This document shows positions 25,619 to 34,396 of a stretch of DNA of 64,000 nt, one piece after another. The position numbers and the translations under genes were made by a program. A model generated the notes under the pieces. The model was given only the letters and a program-made list of their open reading frames with translations, did not search any database and was not told the origin of the DNA. The stretch spans positions 124,001 through 188,000 of the forward strand of contig NZ_JAFBDA010000006.1 of the NCBI RefSeq assembly GCF_016907995.1. The letters run 5' to 3'. Source of the DNA: Clostridium sardiniense. GTDB lineage: Bacteria; Bacillota; Clostridia; Clostridiales; Clostridiaceae. Position 1 is the stretch's first letter; every line of letters begins with the position of its first letter.

Positions 25619-26308
25619 TTATTTTGAACTATTCATCATTGGAGGGAAGCCATTAGTTTGCTTCTTTACTAATGTAGGAAGTTGCACCTCGTCCCCTGAA
25701 GAAAGACCTTCTGTGATTTGGATAGAGTCATCATTATGGATTCCTGTCTTAACTATTTTTTCTTCTTTAGTTGAAGGAATTATAACGTAATTTTCTCCAG
25801 AATCATTTTGATTTATTGCTTCAATTGGAATATATAAAATATTATCTTTCTTTTCAGTTGTTATTGTTCCAGTACCAGTCATACCAGCTTTAAGGCCATT
25901 TATAGTTTTATCAAATGATACGATAACACCATATGTAGTAACTCCATTTACAGTGTTGCCAACATCAGCTATGCTTTCTATTTTTCCTTTGAATTTTTTA
26001 TCAGGAAATGCGTTTATATCAATATTTACAGTTTGACCTTTTTTTAGATTAACTACATCAATTTCATCAACAGTAAGTTCAAACTCTAAATTATCATAAT
26101 CAGGTTTAATTTTATTTTCAGGGACTACTATACCAGATGATGATACAGAGACCTTTAATTCACCTTTACTTACAGTTGCTGTTTGATAAACATCAACATT
26201 TTGCTCTATTTTTTCTTTTGCTTTTGAAATTGTAAAAGCAGCACCAGCTCCTAATATTGCAATAGTACATATTACAGTTATTATAATTGTTTTTGCTTTT
26301 TTACTCAT
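25619..26308 (-). CDS. Short MacA/YknX-like periplasmic-type adaptor
   Basis: 229 aa, clearly shorter than the usual 350-400 aa of the family. The N-terminal membrane anchor (about 7-26) and first beta-barrel strands (TVSKGELKVSVSSSGIVVPE) pass directly to the second-barrel part (ELTVDEIDVVNLKKGQTVNI). The lipoyl halves and alpha-helical hairpin, which normally lie between them, are missing. The membrane-proximal C-terminal part is present (ILYIPIEAINQ, GLSSGDEVQLP). It opens the efflux operon on the minus strand. Either a reduced adaptor or an internal in-frame deletion explains the size. Confidence 0.8.
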   Translation of the reverse strand: MSKKAKTIIITVICTIAILGAGAAFTISKAKEKIEQNVDVYQTATVSKGELKVSVSSSGIVVPENKIKPDYDNLEFELTVDEIDVVNLKKGQTVNIDINAFPDKKFKGKIESIADVGNTVNGVTTYGVIVSFDKTINGLKAGMTGTGTITTEKKDNILYIPIEAINQNDSGENYVIIPSTKEEKIVKTGIHNDDSIQITEGLSSGDEVQLPTLVKKQTNGFPPMMNSSK

Positions 26309-26570
26309 TTATTGATCCTCCTAAATTAGTTTGATGACTAAATAATAATTAATAAATATTAACTTAACATGAACTAACTTCAATTATTTAGTATTTCTAA
26401 AAAGTGATATTTTAAACATATAATGATAAAAATATAATTTTTTATAAAATATAGTGAATATTCAAAATATTTACTGTATAATGTAATTAAATGTTTACAT
26501 TAAGAATATAAATCTTTTATCAGGGAACAATAATGTTCAGTATTTAAATAAAAAGGAGGGGCAAACAATT

Positions 26571-26717
26571 ATGCATACTAACTTAATACCAAATATCGAT
26601 AGTTATGTAGCAAAGTACATGGACGAGAATGGATGTAGCTTTGAACAAGCATGTGCTGAACTAGAATTAGATAAAGAGAGTGTATTCAATCAACAATATA
26701 ATAATGAATTAGAATAA
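26571..26717 (+). CDS. Small acidic protein, 48 aa
   Basis: ATG 26571 is preceded by AAAGGAGGGG, a very strong ribosome binding site. The product starts MHTNLIPNIDSYVAKYMDEN and contains two Cys separated by five residues (GCSFEQACAELEL). It is mostly helical and acidic, with no membrane segment. A strong terminator starts within 5 nt of the stop. The compact unit looks like a real small gene. The family is unknown. Confidence 0.62.
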   Translation: MHTNLIPNIDSYVAKYMDENGCSFEQACAELELDKESVFNQQYNNELE

Positions 26718-26752
26718 TTAAAAAAGGATGCTATTAGAGCATCCTTTCTTTT
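26718..26752 (+). terminator. Rho-independent terminator after the 48-aa gene
   Basis: AAAGGATGCT pairs with AGCATCCTTT over a short ATTAG loop, then CTTTT follows. Confidence 0.85.
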
Positions 26753-27030
26753 GCATTTAAAAATATAGAAGAAGTAATTATTACTTTTATATTTTTACAT
26801 TAAATGGTTATGTTTAATTAAATAATATAATGAATTTGATATACTTTAATTAAATTACATCCATTTTGAGTTATATTTTTGAAACGATAGTTAATCTTCT
26901 GAAAACTATCCTATAAATATAATTATATAGCTATAAGTTCCTTTCTTCAATTTAAATTATATTATTTTTGAAAAAACTATTTGAAATGGATATAATATAG
27001 AATAAGAGATTATTTTGAAAGATAAGGAAA
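26753..27030. other. AT-rich intergenic stretch
   Basis: No gene is seen. One small hairpin (CGATAGTT with AACTATC, around 26885-26911) has no U tail and may be chance. The region would carry the promoter of the aminopeptidase gene. Confidence 0.5.
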
Positions 27031-27041
27031 GAGGTAAAAAG

Positions 27042-27911
27042 ATGAAAATAAATAGAAATGATGATTGCTGGTGTGGCAGTGGAAAGAAGTATAAGAAATG
27101 TCATGCTGACTTTGATGAAAAGTACGATTCTTTAAAAAGACAAGGATTTTTAATGCCTCCTAAAAAAATTATAAAGAATGAAGAACAAATAGAAGGAATA
27201 AGAAGAAGTGCAAAAATTAATAATGCAGTATTAGACCTTGTTTCAGAAAAAATAAAAGAGGGTATGAGTACTGAAGAGATAGATAAGATTGTATATGATT
27301 ATACAGTAAGTCAAGGAGCTATACCTGCCCCTCTAAACTATGGTGGATTTCCAAAGAGTGTTTGTACTTCAATAAATGAAGAAGTATGCCATGGAATACC
27401 TGATGAAAGCATAATTTTAAGAGATGGTGATATTATAAATGTTGATGTATCAACAATAAAAGATGGATATTATTCAGACGCATCAAGAATGTTTATTATA
27501 GGAAATGCCTCAGAGGAAGCTAAAAGATTAGTTGAAGTATCAAGAGAATGTCTTCAAAAAGGAATTGAGGCTGTTAAGCCTTGGGGATTCTTAGGAGACA
27601 TTGGAGCAGCGGTTCAAGAACATGCTGAGAAGAATGGATATTCTGTTGTTAGAGACTTTGGTGGACATGGAGTTGGAGTAGAGTTCCATGAAGATCCATT
27701 TGTTGCACATGTAGGTGATAGAGGAGAAGGTATGGTACTAGTACCAGGAATGACATTCACTATAGAACCAATGATAAATCAAGGTGATTATGGAGTGTTT
27801 GTTGATGAAGATAATGATTGGACTGCAATAACAGAAGATGGATCATTATCATCACAATGGGAACATACAATTTTAGTTACAGAAGATGGTATAGAAATAA
27901 TTGCTTATTAA
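27042..27911 (+). CDS. map: Methionine aminopeptidase with N-terminal SEC-C zinc motif
   Basis: 289 aa from ATG 27042, which has AAAGAGG upstream; the in-frame TTG at 27015 lacks a site. Residues 4-24 form a SEC-C motif (NDDCWCGSGKKYKKCH), four zinc ligands also found at the SecA C-terminus. The pita-bread catalytic domain follows, with INVDVSTIKDGYYSDASR (two metal Asp), GHGVGVEFHEDP (His and flanking residues), TIEPM and the final WEHT (Glu). It removes initiator Met from nascent proteins. The SEC-C extension probably helps ribosome binding. It stands alone between terminators. Confidence 0.95.
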   Translation: MKINRNDDCWCGSGKKYKKCHADFDEKYDSLKRQGFLMPPKKIIKNEEQIEGIRRSAKINNAVLDLVSEKIKEGMSTEEIDKIVYDYTVSQGAIPAPLNYGGFPKSVCTSINEEVCHGIPDESIILRDGDIINVDVSTIKDGYYSDASRMFIIGNASEEAKRLVEVSRECLQKGIEAVKPWGFLGDIGAAVQEHAEKNGYSVVRDFGGHGVGVEFHEDPFVAHVGDRGEGMVLVPGMTFTIEPMINQGDYGVFVDEDNDWTAITEDGSLSSQWEHTILVTEDGIEIIAY

Positions 27912-27918
27912 TTATTAA

Positions 27919-27956
27919 TAAAAAGTGTAGAAAATTAATTTTCTACACTTTTTTTA
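27919..27956 (+). terminator. Rho-independent terminator after map
   Basis: AAAAAGTGTAGAAAA pairs perfectly with TTTTCTACACTTTTT over TTAA. Confidence 0.9.
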
Positions 27957-28099
27957 TTATATAAAGTTAAATTTAAATTAAGTATTTTAAAAAAACAATG
28001 AACTAACTGTAAATTTAAATATACATAGGGAGAAAGTAGTAATAATACATTATAAATATTGTATAATAATGTTGAATTTATGGAATTTAAGGTGATTAT

Positions 28100-29773
28100 A
28101 TGAATAAGAAAAAAAGATTAGGTGATCTTTTAGTTGAACTTGGATATATAACAGAAGAGCAAGTTAATGAGGCAATAAAAATACAGAAAACTACAGGAAA
28201 AAGACTTGGTAGAATTTTTGTGGATTTAGGATACATAACAGAAGAAGGATTATTAAATATATTAGAGCTTCAACTTGGAATACCTAGAATAAATTTAGAT
28301 CTTATAGATGTGGATATGAATGCAGTATCAACAATATCAGAAGGACTAGCTAAAAAGTATAATCTAATACCAATAAAGTTTAGGAATGGAAGGCTTATTG
28401 TAGCTATGTCAGATCCACTTAATGTTTTTGCAGAAGAAGACGTAGCATTATCATCTGGGTATAAAATAGATATTGGAATAGCAATGGAAGAGGAAATCGT
28501 AGATGCCATTGCAAAATATTATTCAAAAGATTACATAACAAAGACTGAAGCTAAATTAAATGAAGAAATAGATGAAAAAATAAATGAAAACCTTATAGTG
28601 GATAATAAAAATGATTCTCCATCAGTTAGACTTATAGATAGAATTATAGAAAATGCAATAAAAAATCATGCAAGTGATATACATATAGAACCACAGCAAA
28701 ATAAAATAATAATAAGATATAGAATAGATGGCAAGCTTAGAAAACAATTTGAAGCGCCAAAAGAGCCATTAAATTCTATGGTTACGAGGATAAAGTTATT
28801 AAGTGGGATGGATATTGCTGAAAGAAGAGCACCACAAGATGGGAAAATAGTAATTAAGATTGATAAGAGAGAAATAGACTTAAGAGTATCAATATTACCA
28901 TCTGTAAATGGGGAAAACTTAGTTATTAGAATATTAGATAAAAATTCTTTTGAATTCTCAAAGGAAAATTTAGGATTTACAAGTGAAGAAATAGAAATTA
29001 TAAACGATATAACTAATAAATCATATGGAATGTTTTTAGTTACAGGACCAACAGGTAGTGGTAAAACATCAACACTATATTCAATACTTAGAGATATGAA
29101 GAATGAAGAAAATAATGTTATTACATTAGAGGATCCTGTTGAATATACCATGGACGGAATAGTACAAGTAAATGTAAATAGTAAAGCTGGACTTACATTT
29201 AATTCAGGTCTTAGAGCAATTTTAAGACAGGATCCAGATATAATAATGGTTGGTGAAATAAGAGATGAAGAGACAGCGACTATGGCAATAAGATCAGCTA
29301 TAACAGGTCATAAAGTTTTAAGTACATTACACACGAATGATGCACCAGCAGCTATAGTAAGACTTATGGATATGGGGATACCTTCATATTTAATTGCAGC
29401 ATCTTTAACGGGAGTAGTTGCTCAAAGGTTAATGAGAAAACTTTGCAATAATTGTAAAGAAGAATACTTAGCAAATAATTACGAAAAAGAAATTTTAGGT
29501 ATTAGTAAAGAAGAGAATGTTAAGCTATATAGACCTGTTGGATGTCTTAAATGTTCAGGGACTGGATATAAAGGGAGAACAGGAATATTTGAGATTATGG
29601 AAGTAAAACAAAATATAAGAGAATTAATAGCAAAAAGTGCAAACTTCTATGAAATAAGTGATGAAGCAAAGAAAAATGGAATGAAGACTTTATTTGAAAG
29701 TGGAGTAGAGGTTGTAAAAAAAGGTACAAGCAGTATGAACGAATTGATGAGAATAACTTTAATAGAAGGATAA
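28100..29773 (+). CDS. pilB: Type IV pilus assembly ATPase PilB
   Basis: 557 aa. The N-terminal ~140 residues form an MshEN domain with two c-di-GMP-type motifs in a row: RLGDLLVELGYITEEQ (about 6-21) and RLGRIFVDLGYITEEG (about 36-51). The secretion ATPase has Walker A GPTGSGKTSTLYS (about 315-327), an Asp box, Walker B DPDIIMVGEIRD and a His box (LSTLHTND). The C-terminal CNNC and CLKC pairs bind zinc, as in PilB. It powers pilus extension from the cytoplasmic face. It is the first gene of the pilus operon. Start at ATG 28100 follows a weak GGTGATT site. Confidence 0.95.
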   Translation: MNKKKRLGDLLVELGYITEEQVNEAIKIQKTTGKRLGRIFVDLGYITEEGLLNILELQLGIPRINLDLIDVDMNAVSTISEGLAKKYNLIPIKFRNGRLIVAMSDPLNVFAEEDVALSSGYKIDIGIAMEEEIVDAIAKYYSKDYITKTEAKLNEEIDEKINENLIVDNKNDSPSVRLIDRIIENAIKNHASDIHIEPQQNKIIIRYRIDGKLRKQFEAPKEPLNSMVTRIKLLSGMDIAERRAPQDGKIVIKIDKREIDLRVSILPSVNGENLVIRILDKNSFEFSKENLGFTSEEIEIINDITNKSYGMFLVTGPTGSGKTSTLYSILRDMKNEENNVITLEDPVEYTMDGIVQVNVNSKAGLTFNSGLRAILRQDPDIIMVGEIRDEETATMAIRSAITGHKVLSTLHTNDAPAAIVRLMDMGIPSYLIAASLTGVVAQRLMRKLCNNCKEEYLANNYEKEILGISKEENVKLYRPVGCLKCSGTGYKGRTGIFEIMEVKQNIRELIAKSANFYEISDEAKKNGMKTLFESGVEVVKKGTSSMNELMRITLIEG

Positions 29774-29786
29774 AGGAGTAGAAAAT

Positions 29787-30992
29787 ATGCCTTTATATAA
29801 ATATGAAGCAAAAAACCTTGAAGGTAAAATGTTAAAAGGAAAACTTGACGTAGAAAATTTAGATGAGCTTAGAAAAGTATTAAAGCAAAAAGGCTTTTTT
29901 TTAGCTAAATATGATACTGAAGGGAAATCACTTAACATAGATCTTAGTATGTTAATGAAAATACCTAAAAAAGATATTTCTATATTTTGCAGGCAAATGT
30001 ATCTTTCATTATCATCAGGAATAACAGTATTTAAAAGTATAGAGATAGTGAAAAATCAAGTTGAAAATAAGAAACTAAAGAATATATTAAATAATGTTTT
30101 TAGTGATATTGAGAAAGGAAATTTGCTTTCAGAGGCTTTTAAAAAATACAAGGATTTACCGGATCTTTTTATATATATGATTGAAGTTGGAGAAGAGACT
30201 GGGAAAATAGACGATGTAATGGGAAGCCTTGCTGACTATTATGATAATCAATATAAGCAGGAAAAGAAAATAAAAAATGCTATGATATATCCTAAATTTT
30301 TATTTATATTTTCTATATTAGTAGTTTGTGGGTTAGTTACTTTTGTAGTACCTGTATTTGTTCAAAATTTGATATCTGCAAATCAAAAATTACCACTACC
30401 AACTCAAATAATTATTAATATAAGTGAGTTTATGAAATCAAAATGGATATATATTATATTGGTGGTAGTTGGACTGGTTCTAATAAAAAGAACTGTATTA
30501 GATAAAAGCATAGTATATAGACTTTTTATAGATAAATTTATAGTAAAGTTTAAGCTTATAAAAAATATGACAATGCAAATATATACAGCAAGATTTGCAA
30601 GGACTTTCTCTATATTATTTGCAGGAGGAATAAGCGCAGTAAGGTGTATGGAAATAAGTGCAGATGTTATAGGAAATTCGTATCTAAGTACAAAGCTGAT
30701 TGAAAGTAAAAATTTAATAAATGATGGGGCAAGCATTTCTGAAAGTTTAGAAAGTGGAAATGTGTTCCCAAAGATGCTTATTCAATCTATAAAGGTTGGA
30801 GAAGAATCAGGAACAGTTGATGAAATATTAGTAAAAGCTTCAGAATTTTATGATTCAGAAGCAAATTTTGCATTAGAGAAATTATCAAGTTTAGTTGAGC
30901 CGATAATGATTGTAATTTTAGCAGTATTAGTTGGATTCGTTGTAATATCATTATTATTACCAATGTTTTCAATGTATGATGCTATTCAATAA
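29787..30992 (+). CDS. pilC: Type IV pilus inner-membrane platform protein PilC
   Basis: 401 aa, the standard PilC/GspF length. Two related cytoplasmic halves are present (about 55-165 and 265-370), with ISIFCRQMYLSLSSGI and ARFARTFSILFAGGI as corresponding repeats and conserved VGEETGKIDDV and VGEESGTVDEI loops. Membrane helices lie near 168-190, 215-235 and 375-398. PilC is the membrane platform turned by PilB. The gene begins 14 nt after pilB with GGAG as ribosome binding site. Confidence 0.95.
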   Translation: MPLYKYEAKNLEGKMLKGKLDVENLDELRKVLKQKGFFLAKYDTEGKSLNIDLSMLMKIPKKDISIFCRQMYLSLSSGITVFKSIEIVKNQVENKKLKNILNNVFSDIEKGNLLSEAFKKYKDLPDLFIYMIEVGEETGKIDDVMGSLADYYDNQYKQEKKIKNAMIYPKFLFIFSILVVCGLVTFVVPVFVQNLISANQKLPLPTQIIINISEFMKSKWIYIILVVVGLVLIKRTVLDKSIVYRLFIDKFIVKFKLIKNMTMQIYTARFARTFSILFAGGISAVRCMEISADVIGNSYLSTKLIESKNLINDGASISESLESGNVFPKMLIQSIKVGEESGTVDEILVKASEFYDSEANFALEKLSSLVEPIMIVILAVLVGFVVISLLLPMFSMYDAIQ

Positions 30993-31052
30993 AGTTTATA
31001 AGCCTAATAAGGTTTTATATAAAATATAATGACATTTAAGGAGGAATAAGTT

Positions 31053-31520
31053 ATGAATAAACTTGTTAAGAAGAAAAAGAAAGGTTTTACGCTAATAGAA
31101 CTAATAGCAGTAATAGCAATACTTGCAGTATTAGCAGTGATAGCAGTTCCAAGAGTAATATCATATGTAGAGAAATCAAAGAAAGTTGCTATACAAACAC
31201 AGGCATCAACAATATACAATGCTGCTGAAGCTTCATATAATGATGGAACATTAAAGAATGGAACTGGTAATGATGCAGCATTAGTTAATAAAGATAACTT
31301 CGACTCAATTACTGTTGATAATGCAGTTGCAAGTCTTGAAGGAAATAATTTATTAAGTGGTATAAATACTACTAACCTTGGACCAGCAAAGACATTAGGA
31401 AATTTAAAAGCTTTAATTAATGCAGATGCTAGTAAATTTACACTTAATGGAAATGTTTTGACTGGTAACTTTAATGGGGAATCAGGTAAATACCAACCAG
31501 ATTCAACACCAGCAAAATAA
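31053..31520 (+). CDS. Type IV pilin, probably the major pilin
   Basis: 155 aa. A basic leader (MNKLVKKKKKG) is followed by the class III signal FTLIELIAVIAILAVLAVIA, with processing expected at Gly11/Phe12 and Glu5 of the mature protein conserved. The rest is a Thr/Asn/Ala-rich globular head with no Cys. AAGGAGG at 31038-31044 is the strongest ribosome binding site in the operon. A terminator-like hairpin at 31537-31562 lies right after it. Such a partial stop would make this pilin more abundant than the genes behind it, hence the guess of major pilin. Confidence 0.9.
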   Translation: MNKLVKKKKKGFTLIELIAVIAILAVLAVIAVPRVISYVEKSKKVAIQTQASTIYNAAEASYNDGTLKNGTGNDAALVNKDNFDSITVDNAVASLEGNNLLSGINTTNLGPAKTLGNLKALINADASKFTLNGNVLTGNFNGESGKYQPDSTPAK

Positions 31521-31536
31521 ATTACTTAAAAATATT

Positions 31537-31562
31537 AAAAGGCTGTCCTATGGCAGCCTTTT
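31537..31562 (+). terminator. Internal attenuator between pilin 1 and pilin 2
   Basis: AAAAGGCTG pairs with CAGCCTTTT over an 8-nt loop. It lies inside the pilus operon and may reduce read-through. Confidence 0.75.
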
Positions 31563-31591
31563 AATGAATTATGTAAATGGGAGAGGAGTCT

Positions 31592-32074
31592 ATGAAAAAG
31601 AAAGGTTTTACGCTAATAGAATTAATAGCAGTAATAGCAATACTTGCAATATTAGCAGTAATAGCAGTTCCAAGGGTAATATCATATGTAGATAGATCAA
31701 AAAAAGTTGCAATACAGACAGAAGCTAAGGTTATATATGATGCAGCAGAACGAGCTTATAATGAGGGGATATTAATTCCTACAAGTAATAATATCTGGGA
31801 TTATAATAATGGTAGTACTCAAAAGCAAACTCCGAAGTTTGAATATATGATAGTATTCGAAAAGGATTATTGTAAAAATGGTTCAGAACCTGTTCTTGAT
31901 ATTCTTCAAAAGCATGATTTAATAAGTAAAGTAAATGCTGAAAAAGATAATAGAATGCTTGGAGCTGCATATTATATAGGTTCATTGAAACAAGTAATTG
32001 ATGCTAATCCAAATGATATTGTCTTAAATAAAGATGGAACATTAAACAATTGGTATGGAAATCCTATAAAATAA
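31592..32074 (+). CDS. Type IV pilin
   Basis: 160 aa from ATG 31592, which has GGGAGAGGAG upstream; an in-frame ATG at 31577 is less likely. The leader is only MKKKG, followed by FTLIELIAVIAILAILAVIA, identical over most of its length to pilins 1 and 3. The head domain differs from pilin 1 (NNIWDYNNGSTQKQTPK) but shares a related C-terminal pattern with pilin 3, including the SLKQVIDANPNDIVLNKDG end. Expected to be cut by the prepilin peptidase at 32589. Confidence 0.9.
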   Translation: MKKKGFTLIELIAVIAILAILAVIAVPRVISYVDRSKKVAIQTEAKVIYDAAERAYNEGILIPTSNNIWDYNNGSTQKQTPKFEYMIVFEKDYCKNGSEPVLDILQKHDLISKVNAEKDNRMLGAAYYIGSLKQVIDANPNDIVLNKDGTLNNWYGNPIK

Positions 32075-32087
32075 GATGAGGCGATTT

Positions 32088-32549
32088 ATGAAAAAGAAAG
32101 GTTTTACATTAATAGAACTAATAGCCACAATAGCAATACTTGCAATATTAGCTGTAATAGCAGTACCAAGAGTAATATCATATGTAGAAAAATCAAAGGT
32201 GATAACAGTTAAAGCAGAAGCAAAAGTTATATATAATGCAGCAGAAGCTGCTTATAACAATGGGTTATTAGTTCCAACAAAGTATAATATATATCCACCA
32301 GCTGGATTTGACTATAATAAAGATACTCCACTTTTTAAAGATATGGCACTTTTTAATTATAGTAATTCGAAAGATAAAAAAGGCGTAATAAAAGTATTAG
32401 AAGAAAATAATCTTTTGACAAGTAAAGAGAAAGATATAACAAGCTTAGTAGGTAAAGCTGCAACTATTGAATGGTTAGAAAGGATAATAAATTCTAGCTC
32501 TAATAATATAAAATTAGATAAAAAAGGAAACTTTGATGGATTTAAATAA
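32088..32549 (+). CDS. Type IV pilin
   Basis: 153 aa from ATG 32088; GAGG at 32078-32081 fits better than ATG 32076. The leader MKKKG is followed by FTLIELIATIAILAILAVIA. The head aligns loosely with pilin 2 (PTKYNIYPPAGFDYNKDTP; WLERIINSSSNNIKLDKKG), indicating tandem gene duplication. Conserved Glu5 of the mature form supports assembly into the pilus. It lies directly after pilin 2 (14-nt gap). Confidence 0.9.
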   Translation: MKKKGFTLIELIATIAILAILAVIAVPRVISYVEKSKVITVKAEAKVIYNAAEAAYNNGLLVPTKYNIYPPAGFDYNKDTPLFKDMALFNYSNSKDKKGVIKVLEENNLLTSKEKDITSLVGKAATIEWLERIINSSSNNIKLDKKGNFDGFK

Positions 32550-32588
32550 AATAAATCATTCAATAAATTTTATTAGAAAGGAATTCAA

Positions 32589-33338
32589 ATGATAGGATTA
32601 ATATTTTTTATATTTGGATTAGTATTTGGAAGTTTTTTTAATGTATGCATTTATAGAATACCAAGAGAAGAAAACATAGCGTTTCCACCATCACATTGTG
32701 CAAGGTGTGGTAGAGAGCTTAAAGCATATGAACTTATTCCTGTAATAAGCTATATAGCTTTAGGGGGGAAGTGCAAGGGTTGTAAGGAAAGAATTAGTTT
32801 TATATATCCTTTAGTGGAATTAATTACAGCATTCACATTTTTAGGAATGTATATTAAATTTGGTATTTCTATAAATACATTTAAGTATATAGTTCTATTT
32901 TCAATACTTATAATAGCAACGGTTATAGATATTAAAACTAAAGAAGTCTATTTTAATGTATCATTAGTTGGATTTTTACTTGGAATTATATTTTCTATAA
33001 TTGAAATAGTAAATGGGAAACCAATAATTGAAGGGGTAATAAGTATACTTATACCACTTATTATAGTAGGAATTATATATTTACTATCAAAGAGATTTGA
33101 TGGATTTGGAGGAGGAGATTTAGAAGTTTATTTATTTATAGCCTTATATTTAAATCCAACATTAATGGGACTTACAATATTTTTCTCAATAGTTACAGGA
33201 GGTATTTTTGCTATAGTACTTTTATTAATGGGAAAAAGAAAAATGGCAATACCTTTTGTTCCGTTTATTTCAATAGGAGCACTTATTTCGGTATTATGGG
33301 GTATTAATATACTAAATATATATTTATCTACATTATGA
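32589..33338 (+). CDS. pilD: Prepilin leader peptidase/N-methyltransferase PilD
   Basis: 249 aa with about seven membrane segments. The N-terminal cytoplasmic loop carries the zinc-type CARCG and CKGC pairs. The aspartyl protease residues are Asp in ATVIDIKTKEV and Asp in the GFGGGDLE motif. It cleaves type IV prepilins after Gly and methylates the new N-terminus. AAAGGA at 32576-32581 is the ribosome binding site. The proximal pilins are its expected substrates. Confidence 0.95.
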   Translation: MIGLIFFIFGLVFGSFFNVCIYRIPREENIAFPPSHCARCGRELKAYELIPVISYIALGGKCKGCKERISFIYPLVELITAFTFLGMYIKFGISINTFKYIVLFSILIIATVIDIKTKEVYFNVSLVGFLLGIIFSIIEIVNGKPIIEGVISILIPLIIVGIIYLLSKRFDGFGGGDLEVYLFIALYLNPTLMGLTIFFSIVTGGIFAIVLLLMGKRKMAIPFVPFISIGALISVLWGINILNIYLSTL

Positions 33339-33351
33339 TGGGAGGAATAAA

Positions 33352-34395
33352 ATGTTTAAATTAGGCAAGAAAAATAGTATAGTTTTGGCTTTTAAAGATG
33401 AGTTTGTAGATATAGTGGTAGGAAATAAAAATGAAATTAAATTATATGATTCTATTCCTATAGAAGAAGGTATATGTGTAGAAGGAACTATAAAAGATGA
33501 AGCAAGATTATCAGAGTTATTATTAAAATATTTTTTAGAACATGATATAGATGAAGATGAAGTATCTTTTGTTATATTTGGAAGTGATGTTATAACAAGA
33601 CATATTCAATTACCATATATGAATAGTGAGAATTTAAGAGAAACTATAGAATTTGAAGTGAAAGAATTAGTTCAAAATGGTGAAGATTACTATGTAGATT
33701 ATGAAATTGTAGGAAAAGAAAAAGGGACACGTAATCCAAAGCTAGATGTATTAGTTGCTGCATGTATAAAAAGTAAAATAGATGGATATGTAGAATTAAG
33801 TAAATCTTTAGGTAAAAGGTTGAAAGTAATAGATGTATTAACCAATACTATAAATAAAGTTTTGCTTAACAGTGATTTAGAATACAAAAATAAAACTATA
33901 GCATTATTTTATTTAGGATATAGTTTTAGTATTGTTTCTATAATAAACGATGGTATCATGAGACTTGAAAGAAATATACCTTTTGGATTTCAAAATATTA
34001 TAAGAGAATATAAAAAAGGTTCTTCAGATTATAAGTCTAGTGGAGAGAAAAGTAGCTATAGCAATTCAAATAAATTATACATAAAAAACTTTGATTTATT
34101 AGAAACTTTTGAAGAATGTCCTAAAATAAAAGACTCTATAGATAATTTATTATCTATAGTATATAAGACTATTAAGTTTTATGATTCAGGTAAAAATGAA
34201 AATAACGTAAATAGACTTGTAATATTACATAGCCTAGAGCTTAACAAAGTAGCTGCAGAATATATAGAAGATTACTTTTCAATAAAAAGTAAATTAGTAA
34301 GAAACATAGAAGAGTTAGGACTTCAAGTTAAAAATACAAATAAAGAGTTTGGAAGATTCTTGCCTCTTTATGGTTTATTTTTAAGGAGATATTAA
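33352..34395 (+). CDS. pilM: Type IV pilus assembly protein PilM
   Basis: 347 aa, actin-like/ASKHA fold. The N-terminal strand SIVLAFKDEFVDIVVGNKNE and the region VIFGSDVITRHIQLPYM match the first two PilM motifs. IALFYLGYSFSIVSIINDGIMRLER is the second phosphate-binding region. It sits on the cytoplasmic face and binds the N-terminal tail of PilN. GGGAGG at 33340-33345 is the ribosome binding site. The next gene, pilN, starts 2 nt after the stop. Confidence 0.9.
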   Translation: MFKLGKKNSIVLAFKDEFVDIVVGNKNEIKLYDSIPIEEGICVEGTIKDEARLSELLLKYFLEHDIDEDEVSFVIFGSDVITRHIQLPYMNSENLRETIEFEVKELVQNGEDYYVDYEIVGKEKGTRNPKLDVLVAACIKSKIDGYVELSKSLGKRLKVIDVLTNTINKVLLNSDLEYKNKTIALFYLGYSFSIVSIINDGIMRLERNIPFGFQNIIREYKKGSSDYKSSGEKSSYSNSNKLYIKNFDLLETFEECPKIKDSIDNLLSIVYKTIKFYDSGKNENNVNRLVILHSLELNKVAAEYIEDYFSIKSKLVRNIEELGLQVKNTNKEFGRFLPLYGLFLRRY

Positions 34396-34396
34396 T

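Larger units (their letters stand above)
31071..32205 (+). repeat. Three tandem copies of a ~110-bp pilin 5' coding segment
   Basis: The DNA coding for the leader, the hydrophobic helix and the following PRVISYVEKSK is nearly identical at about 31071-31190, 31592-31711 and 32088-32205. The heads that follow differ. This pattern suggests duplication with divergence, or exchange of heads through the shared 5' block. Confidence 0.8.
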
